Shown: piece after piece, positions 56,607-64,000 of the stretch | How the letters are laid out: the number at the start of each line of letters is the position of its first letter | Position numbering within the stretch: the stretch's first letter is position 1 | NCBI GenBank assembly: GCA_963573385.1 | Contig: CAUYLG010017819.1 | Coordinates: forward strand, 1 to 64,000 | Length of the DNA: 64,000 nt | Reading direction: 5' to 3' | From: Cacajao melanocephalus | Lineage: Eukaryota; Chordata; Mammalia; Primates; Pitheciidae | The notes under the pieces: generated by a model | Told to the model about the DNA's origin: nothing | Databases searched by the model: none | What the model saw: the letters and a program-made list of their open reading frames with translations, nothing else | Translations under genes and position numbers: made by a program

Positions 56607-58739
56607 TGTCTGCTGCATTGCCATAGGGTCTGACTGGGCAGGTGTGGGACGAAGCTCAGGGGACCGACAGTGACGCCGCACAGCCAACCTTCAGCACGCT
56701 GGACATAACGAAGGCGGGCCTGCAATCTTCGGGTCAGTAGCTCTTAGCAGATCATACTGTTCTTGATGCCTTGGGTCAGACTGGAATGAAATATTTTCTC
56801 TCGGATTTGGTAAACTCGCTTGCTAGGATAGTTTGTGATGTTCCATATTGCCTCTTTGGATGTGTAGCCCAGGAAGAAGATGGCAGCACTGCAGGATTCC
56901 GGAGCCACCCACAGCGCCGACTGCTGCTGGAGATACACAACCGTGGGCGCTCATGACACTGCAGAAACTCGCGAGGACCCTGAGAACAGGTGAGAGCTTC
57001 CGCTGGCGGTCCGAGGTTAACACATCCAGCCTCAGGACTGTGGCTGGGTACTTCTATAGAGCTTTGGAAACATACTTTTGGCTGTGACAACAATCCCTGG
57101 TGAAGGGAAGCTTTATCAATAAAAGAAGATAGAATATGGAGTATAAGAGAGTTGCCCAAAAGTTCATATTAGTTGCAGAGGAAGCCAGGACTGGAATGTT
57201 CCAAGTCTTTGTCCCTGACTGAGGATGAAGCTCTACTGACCGGGATTCCCTGTGGACATCTGGCCATCAGGCTTGTGGGCTGTGTCCCAATGTGGCATGG
57301 TGGAAACACGGACTAAGTGGGGGATCTGGAGACTAGCTGCCCCTTGATCTCTCTGGGCCTCGGGTTCCATGCTCTAGGGTGTTAAATTAGATCTGATTCT
57401 TTCCCGTTTTGACTCCACAGCAGCTCTCGCCTAGCCATTCTGTTGCCCTCTAGGAAGTCATTGAGGTAGGGAGGATGGACAACACAAAAGTTGTTTTTTT
57501 TTTTTTCTTAATGTAAAACGTTCCCTTCTTGGGGGAGGGATAGGTAGAATGGTTCTGGAATCTCCCAAGGAATGCTTTGAAGGCATCCTGTTTGAAACTG
57601 ACAGGGCCTGCTAGGTAGCGTGGGCAACTGAAGTAACCACAGCATCCAGAGGCTTCTGCAAGCACACACGCCTCCTGGAACCTCAGGCTGTGCCGAGAAG
57701 GCTCTGGCACAGGGGCAAGGCAGCAGTGCGCACACTTCTCAGACTGGGGCAGCAGCCTGCTGGCACTACAGATGTTTCCTTGAGAGCCCAGACCTCTACA
57801 AGCATTGCTATGAGATACTAATCTGAAAGGCAGAGGCACATTCCGAGGCATCCTAATGGCTTCCAGACCTCTGGGTCCAGCTGCAATCTCAGTCTGTTTG
57901 CATTAACAATGTCAGAGGGCACCGAGCAGGAGCAGCCCTTCCTTGTTAGGAGCCAGTAACAGATGGACTCAATAACAACAGGTCAAATGGCATCACAATG
58001 CACTGTACACATGGCGGGAAATTTTAACCACACAGCGACAGGCGCAGGTGAAATTCCAGAGAACCTGCCTAGAAGGTGGTGCCCTACAAAGGCTCCTCTG
58101 CTCCTTCATTCAGCAATAACTCCATTGGGAACCATGCAGTAAGGACCCCAGGAGCCCAAGGAGAACACTGGCAAAAACTTTCCAAACAAATAAACGTTTC
58201 CAGAGCTTTGGAAATTAACTAAAGGCTCATAACAATCCAGGGAGTGTTGAAGGAAACTTGGCCGAGTCTCAGAGCAGCGAGTATTGTGGCATTTTTACCT
58301 GCCCTATTCACAGCCCTCCAACCCTCTGCCCCCCAGCTCCCTGGTAGCCTTGAAAGCAACAGCAGCAATCCCCGTAAAACCCAGCAGCTCAGCAGCCACA
58401 GGAAAGGTAAAGGTAAAGGCTGGAGCTCAGAGTGACCTCATTTGCCCAGTCTGGTGGTCCCACCTCCACGGCTAGCCTGTGACCTGACTCTGAGCTCAGC
58501 TCAGCTCACCCAGCATTCTCCCTGGAGATGTTTGTCAAAACAATCAGCAGCAATTTAGTTGGCACTGGGGCAAACAACAAGCTAACAAAAACTGGAAAAT
58601 GAGATGTCCACAAGGGGCCTGAGAAGCCATTATGTTCCTGGGGTTACACAAGAGACAGCAGGCTCAGGGCTAAGTGCTGCTCATGAAATACCTGAACAAG
58701 TTAGGTGGGTAGAAGTGCTGACAGCAAAACTCTCCCAAC
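56607..58739. other. Unassigned intergenic sequence with a MIR remnant
   Basis: A sense MIR-like patch is at about 57290-57425 and a T-run at 57493-57508. A splice-donor-like CAG|GTGAGA occurs at about 56990, but no coding frame supports an exon. Otherwise nothing recognised. Confidence 0.4.
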
Positions 58740-59290
58740 TTTTATACCCAACAAGACTGTCCTTCTTGAAAAATAAAGAAGACATTCCCAGATTTTAAAA
58801 AACCCAAGATAAGCCAGCGCTAGCAGACCCACTCTACAAGGAATATCAAAGGAGTCCTTCAGGCTGAAAGAAAAGGACACTAGACAGTAATTTGAATCCA
58901 AATGAGGAGTAATAATGAGCACTTGTAAAGGCAGCCACATAAGCATGTAGAAAAGACAACATTAATGTATTTTTTATTGTAACTTATTTCCTCTATTTGA
59001 TTTAAAAGGCAACTTCATAAACCAATTGTAAGCCTGTGCTAATGGGCATACAAAATAGATGTCATCTGCATGACAAAAGCAGCACAAATGAGAGAGAGGG
59101 ACTGGAGCCAAGCTTTTGTATGCTATTGAAATTAAGTTGGTATGAATCTTAGAGTGTTATAATAAATCATGATGTTAACTGTAATTCCCAGGGCAACTGC
59201 TAATAACTTACACACACACACACAGACACACACACTCTAAGAAACCACAAGGAAATTAAAATGACACAGTAGAAAGTACTTCATAGGCTC
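58740..59290 (+). mobile_element. Old L1-derived sequence, sense
   Basis: 'ggagtccttcaggctgaaag', 'aaaggacactagacagtaat', 'tttgtatgctattgaaatta' and 'agttggtatgaatcttagag' match an old L1 family. Decayed. Confidence 0.6.
59210..59236. repeat. (AC)n microsatellite
   Basis: AC dinucleotides with a single AGAC interruption. Confidence 0.93.
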
Positions 59291-59429
59291 TGTGCTAGGA
59301 GGAGGAGCAGGGAATCAAAAGATGTCTGAGACAGACACTATCTCCACTCCAGCCAAATCTAGTTGAGTAATACACAATATACACAATACAAGGAACAAAA
59401 GTGATGATCAGTTATAACACATGCTGTAC

Positions 59430-60430
59430 CATGTGATAAAACGTGAGAGCTTGGATAGATTCAAGGAGAGGGATGCTTCAGGCTATCCTAGAAGGCCCTG
59501 GGAAGAGACAATGTTGAGATCTGAGGGCTGAGAAGTTTCAGGAAGGAGTATCCCAGAGGGAGGAGCCCCAGAAGTCCCCATGGCCAAGAGGGCTTTCTGG
59601 CTCTGGAAACTGACTAAGGCCACTGGCTAGATGGGGTTGAGCTAAGCAGCAGCAAGATCACGCTGAACCTTGAGGCTGGGACACATGGATTTGGCACAAT
59701 TAACATGGAAGGATTTTAAGCAAAGGAGCAACATGATACTGTTTTTACAAGCTGGCTTTGGTGGCAGTGTAGGGGCTTGGAGGGTGTGTTATTCCAGACT
59801 AGGATGCAGTGGAGACAAAAGTGGAGAAAATACAAGGTACAGTTTTGAAGGCAAGGCCCTTAGGATTTGTTGATGGATCAGATGGGGAGAATGAGGGAAA
59901 GGATAAAGAATAGCTCCCAGATTGCTAGTTTTCATACAAGCCCAGTGAATAACGGCGTCATTTCCTGAAACAGTAAGTCCAGGAGAGGACCAGGTTTCCG
60001 AGGGAAATCAAGAATTCGATTTTGGACATAGTAAACCGGAAATGCCTACAAAACAGCCAAGTAGAGAGTCTGTCAAGATCAGCCTGGAGACCAAAGAGGT
60101 CAAGCTGGGAGACGTTTTGAATTCTTCTGGCTACACAGAGTTAAAGCTCTGCTTGAAGAATATCAAGGCAGAGGGTGTAGGCAGGAAAAAAGGCCTGCTG
60201 AGATGTTTGGTAGAGAAGAGCCGAGGAGACCGCCGCACCAGCAGAGCTGGCAGGCCGACCGGGAGATGGTGGAAGCATGGCAAGAGACAGCAGTGAACTG
60301 TGTGGAATGCTGAGAGGTCCAGAAAACCAGAAATCGCCTATTAGACTTGGTGACAAGCAGGTTAGAAGCCACTCAGGCAAGAGCATCACTGGTGAACCAG
60401 TGGGGAGATGTCAGACTAGAAGGGACCTGG
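59430..60430 (+). mobile_element. Ancient dispersed repeat (family not assigned)
   Basis: 'caaaggagcaacatgatact', 'ggatttgttgatggatcaga', 'attcgattttggacatagta' and 'gaaatgcctacaaaacagcc' run in the same order as the copy near 19.1-20.5 kb. The open frames inside it are not conserved between copies. Confidence 0.45.
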
Positions 60431-60626
60431 AGTGGATGGCTAATTTAGTTTTGGCAAAATTCTACCATATTCATTTTAATTTGTAATGTGATTTTATCAT
60501 TTGCATTTTAAAATTTAATTTTGAACTGCAAATATTTTGGAGTTTTATAGCTGCACTTCCTGTATTTCAATAAATCTAAGACTACACTTATGTACCACTA
60601 AGAAAAGCATTACCTTTTACAACACA

Positions 60627-60919
60627 TTTTTTTTTTTAAGAAACAGGTCTATGTTGCTAGGCTGAAGGGCAGTGGCTACTTACAGGCATGCTCCCACTGC
60701 TCATCAGCACAGGAGTTCTGACTGCTGTTTCGAGGTTGTACTGATTACCCCTTTCTTAGGCAATCTGGTGGTCCCTAGCTCTCAGGTCACCATATTGATG
60801 CTGAACTCAGTGTATACACCAGACTGCACACTACAGCTCAGAACGCCTGGGCTCCAGCAATCTCCCACCTCAGTCTCCTGAGTAGCCAGGACTACAGGCA
60901 CATGCATCATGCCCAGTGA
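60627..60919 (-). pseudogene. 7SL RNA (signal recognition particle RNA) pseudogene
   Basis: Read on the minus strand this is almost the whole 7SL RNA followed by an A-tail (T-run at 60627-60637). Unlike an Alu, it keeps the central S domain: 'cttaggcaatctggtggtcc' and 'caccatattgatgctgaact' are the complements of the 7SL helix 6-8 region absent from Alus. The 5' end, normally GCCGGGCGCG, has decayed to 'ctgggcatgatgcatg', so the internal promoter is probably dead. A retrocopy of RNA polymerase III origin and not a functional SRP RNA gene. Confidence 0.92.
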
Positions 60920-60952
60920 CAGTGTTTTATCACTGATTATAAGACACATTCT

Positions 60953-61232
60953 GGCTGGGTGTGGTGGCTCACACCTGTAATTCCAGCACTTCGGGAGGCA
61001 CAGGAGGGCGGATCATCTGAGGTCAGGAGTTCGAGATCAGCCTGACCAATATGATGAAACCCCATCCCTACTAAAAATACAAAACTTAGCTGGGCATGGT
61101 GGAATGTGCCTGTAATCCCAGCTACTCAGGAGGCTGAGACAGGAGTCGCTTGAACCCAGGAGGTGGAGGTTTTAATGAGCCGAGATCACACCATTGTAAT
61201 TCAGCATGGGCAACAAGAGTGAAAAAGACTAA
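60953..61232 (+). mobile_element. Alu, sense
   Basis: 'ggctgggtgtggtggctcac' to 'caacaagagtgaaaaagac'. Short tail. Confidence 0.92.
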
Positions 61233-61690
61233 TGCTCCAACTATCAAGTAAATGAGTCAACTGTCTTCTTGGGATTGCTGCCTTGGACAGCTGGACTGGA
61301 GCTTATCCTCTGTGGCAGACACCTCCAAGGTTCAACGCAGGATTTACGCTGCACAGGGGTGCAGGTTTCCCTGCTGTGTTCATGGCACTCAGAACAGTCT
61401 GGCATATGGCAGGTGGTCACGGCATATCTGAAGGGATGTGTGAAGTACACCACATCAAGAAATGACACTATGCTTCCTCCAATCAGGAGTCCAGTCCTTA
61501 AAGCACCACTCCAGGAGAGTTGAACTTGTTCCTAATACAATATGCTGTTGTAAGTTCCATTTACATAGACATAACTGGATAACCCAGATAACCATTTTAT
61601 GTTTAGTGCTCACACATTTTTAGTCCTAAGAATAACCCTGATAAGTAACAATACTGTGTTGTTAAAATTTATTTTTATTTAAAAGGTGAT
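61233..61690. other. Unassigned intergenic sequence
   Basis: No gene or repeat recognised. Overlapping short frames on both strands. Confidence 0.4.
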
Positions 61691-61692
61691 TA

Positions 61693-61968
61693 TTTGGCCA
61701 GGCATAGTGGCTCAGGTCTGTAATCTCAGCTACTCAGGAGGCTGAGGCGGGAGGCGCCCTTGAGCCCAGGAGTCCATGACCAGCCTGGGCAACACAGGGA
61801 GACTGTGGCTCTGGAATTTTTTTTTTTAATTAGCGGGGCATGATGGCACAGGTGCCTGTAGTCCCAGCTACTCAGGAAGATCACTTGAGCCCAAGAGTTT
61901 GGGGCTGCAGTGACCTATGAGCTGCACTCTAGTCTGGGTGACAGAGTCGACTCTCTTTAAAAATGTAT
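61693..61968 (+). mobile_element. Alu (AluJ-like), sense, diverged
   Basis: 'ggccaggcatagtggctcag' to 'ctctctttaaaaatg'. It contains deletions. Confidence 0.88.
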
Positions 61969-62744
61969 TTGGTGGAGGTCTTATTAGGCAGAAATTTCAT
62001 CCTGGAATGGCAAATGAGGCAAAAATACTTAAAAATCCAAATCAATGGCATGTGTAAACTGCAAAGCAAAAGTCTATTTTATTAATAAAGTTGATGGTAA
62101 CATCGGCTTACATATTAGAAATAGCCCTGTGAAATTTCAGCTGCAAAAGGGAATCATTTAAAAAGCACTGCTCAATTCCAAGTTTGACTCACAGACAAGG
62201 TGACAGCCACCAAGCAAATGAAATCCCTCTCCTTCACAGCTGTTCCTCGGAGAGAGGGAGGGCTGTCGTCTGGGTCGGAAGGAGGCTCCCAAGGCCCGCA
62301 CACAGAACCCTGAACTCCGGGCTGGTCTAGGATGGTAGCAGGCAAGGCTGTTTTCTCAATCGTCTCCTGTGTGACACGGACATCGAGCTAAGCTACGAGT
62401 AAGGGCAAACAGTGCCTCGCGGCAGCTCCTCCTCCTTGTCCAGCCTCTCGACCATGAAGCATTTCAGTCAAGGTTTAGGGATTTGAGAGCGGAAGGAGAG
62501 AGTCTGATCACTGGGGAGGAGCTCCCCTCACAGAACCCCAGGGCCACTCAGCTATAACCCAGCCCCAACATCTGCCAGCCACTGGCCAGGGCATCCACGG
62601 GGAGCAGGCACCTCAGCATGCCTCCTCCTACGGCCACATCCTCCCTGGTTTCCGCAATCCAACCTGGGGCCTTCTTGAAGGCCAAGTGAGAAACTCAGGA
62701 TAAGGCTTTTCTTCTCTGAAAGCCACATCAAGTAGCACAAAGGA
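61969..62744. other. Downstream flank of the RHEB exon, unassigned
   Basis: No recognised repeat. Base composition becomes more GC-rich from about 62.2 kb than in the desert to the left. No poly-T run adjoins the end of the RHEB 3' UTR, which argues against a processed copy. Confidence 0.5.
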
Positions 62745-63155
62745 CTGAGGTTTGCAGCTATTTTATTTACAAGTATACATTTAACACAATGAAATCAACA
62801 CTGACACACTGAAGCCTGGGTAGTAGTAGTGTAACAATATGCATCATGTTGATGGTTACATTATTTTAAACAACAAACTACACTGAAAAATTAATGCCAA
62901 TAAAATTCTTGGTCATAATATTAAGAAATACAATATATAAATTGAAAATATGATTGCTTAAAATTTGAAAATGGAAGTGAACTCATTTGGACAGAGTCAG
63001 AGTTGACATAATCTGAAGGGAGGGGAGCTCTGACCCAAATGATATCTTTCAGGTTAACAGAAGAAAAAAGAAGCATAGTTTCTCTTCCAGGATAACGGGC
63101 AGTTTGCTTCTTCAGGTAGAAGATATTCCCAGTGTCCTCAGGCTATGCAGCAGAA
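62745..63155 (-). other. RHEB: RHEB 3' UTR with poly(A) signal
   Basis: Minus-strand 3' UTR continuing from the stop codon, with the AATAAA signal at 62762-62767 (TTTATT on the plus strand) about 17 bases before the expected cleavage near 62745. It is AT-rich, free of repeats and collinear with the RHEB mRNA end as I remember it. Confidence 0.8.
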
Positions 63156-63248
63156 TCACATCACCGAGCATGAAGACTTGCCTTGTGAAGCTGCTCCATC
63201 AATTTTCTCTGCCTCCAAAATTATCCTTCTAAAAACATCAACAGCAGT
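63156..63248 (-). CDS. RHEB: RHEB terminal coding exon (or an intron-containing RHEB copy)
   Basis: RHEB is the farnesylated Ras-family GTPase that activates mTORC1 on lysosomal membranes. Minus-strand translation gives 30 residues and TGA. It starts TAVDVFRRIILEAEKIDG, the last helix of the G domain and the hypervariable tail, and ends SSCSVM, the CaaX farnesylation box. The start coincides with the last RHEB exon boundary. It is preceded by a pyrimidine-rich 'tttgttttttcag' acceptor (63249-63261), so an intron is present upstream. Compared with the human protein as I recall it, one residue differs (I for M in the tail, as in mouse). No frameshift or stop is present. Earlier exons lie beyond the right edge. 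If it is a duplicated fragment it would be a pseudogene; if the locus is genuine it is the gene. Confidence 0.85.
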   Translation of the reverse strand, partial: TAVDVFRRIILEAEKIDGAASQGKSSCSVM

Positions 63249-64000
63249 CTGAAAAAACAAAGAAACCCAATCACAGGGTTAGTGTGAGCCCAAACTTCAC
63301 GGGCTGAGGAGGACACGCGGCTTGCCCGGCCCTGCTGCTGGTGGAGGTGAAGAGATTCTTGTGAACCCCAGAACTTCAGGACCCCGACGCCCAGTGAGGA
63401 AACTGCCTCCTTCCCTACTGACGCAGACCACAACCAGCCTCCCATTGTGCTTTTGACTCCATTTTCTTCAAGCCAGAAGATTCCTCACTCCTGGGCTTAC
63501 CACCATCTCCTGTCCCACTCTACCCCACGACCGATCCTCTGCCAAGTGTCCTCTGACCCGAGTCCCTCTTCACTTCCAGCGCTATCTTCCCTTCTTTCCC
63601 ATGAGACACGCTCTTCTAGTGGCCCTTGCTTCTCACATTCTTGGCACCAAGAGGTCTCAAGTGGGGGAGGCCACCTCCGTGCTCCTTCTGAGATGCCACC
63701 ATGCCAGCCTCCAACACCTCTGTGGCGTAATTCTCCGTCATTTCAATCCACAAACTGCCCTCCCTACCTCCTGGCCTCTCCTCTCCTCTCTCCTGAACGT
63801 CTTCCTGCCCTCACCTCAGCCCAGGGTCAACCCTGCCAGTCCTTCACCACAGAGAGGAATCACGGCCACTTGGAACAGAACTCCTCTTACACTGAGGGGG
63901 GAGGAAACTGTCAGACGCTGTCATTTAAATGCAGTCCTGTGGTCATGAAAAGCTGCCCCTGTTCTCAGAAGCCCCAAGGAAAGTGCCCAGTTCTTGTCAT
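63249..64000 (-). other. RHEB: Sequence upstream of the RHEB exon (probable last intron)
   Basis: Begins with the splice acceptor. No preceding RHEB exon is found up to the window edge. GC-rich and repeat-free apart from ordinary low complexity. The 115-codon plus frame at 63601-63948 has no recognisable domain. Confidence 0.55.

Noticed and set aside
60627..60919. Calling this segment an Alu
   Set aside because: It contains the central 7SL S domain that Alus lack.
62745..63248. Reading the RHEB exon as a 5'-truncated processed pseudogene
   Set aside because: The match starts exactly at an exon boundary after a real splice-acceptor sequence, and no A-tail follows the 3' UTR end. Retrotransposition of an unspliced transcript remains possible but less likely.

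Overview
The window is primate nuclear DNA. About thirty Alu copies of several ages, antisense MaLR/ERV LTRs, L1, L2, MIR, hAT-Charlie and Tigger remnants fill most of it. There is one complete, spliced protein gene and the last exon of a second gene or gene copy. Nothing points to bacterial, viral or recently transferred DNA.

Layout. At 1-163 is the 3' end and poly(A) tail of what looks like a processed retrocopy. From 164 to about 12.1 kb is intergenic repeat-rich DNA (MaLR LTRs, Alu, MER8-type Tigger, L2, THE1, MIR). A CpG-rich promoter (about 12.13-12.96 kb) leads into SMIM20 on the plus strand. Its coding exons are 12813-12921, 26340-26396 and 27163-27200, with phase-1 introns of 13,418 and 766 bp. 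The joined frame encodes the 67-residue mitochondrial inner-membrane protein SMIM20/MITRAC7, whose C-terminus is the phoenixin neuropeptide. From 28 to 62 kb is a gene desert of nested repeats. It includes a local duplication (44.5 and 46.8 kb), a stack of LTR insertions (51.9-55.2 kb), a tandem duplication with a perfect inverted repeat (56.4 kb) and a near full-length 7SL RNA pseudogene (60.6 kb).

At 62.75-63.25 kb on the minus strand is the terminal exon of RHEB, or of an intron-containing copy of it. It has a good splice acceptor, an open frame ending in the farnesylation box CSVM, the 3' UTR and a poly(A) signal. From general knowledge, human SMIM20 is on chromosome 4p15 and human RHEB on 7q36. 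Their co-occurrence about 35 kb apart, in convergent orientation, is the most notable feature. It means a non-human primate arrangement, a DNA-level duplication of the RHEB 3' end, or an assembly join. The sequence alone cannot decide.

SMIM20 acts in cytochrome c oxidase assembly (and as the phoenixin precursor) and RHEB activates mTORC1. Nothing in the window suggests that they work together. Repeat family names were assigned by eye against remembered consensus sequences, so subfamily calls and ends are approximate.
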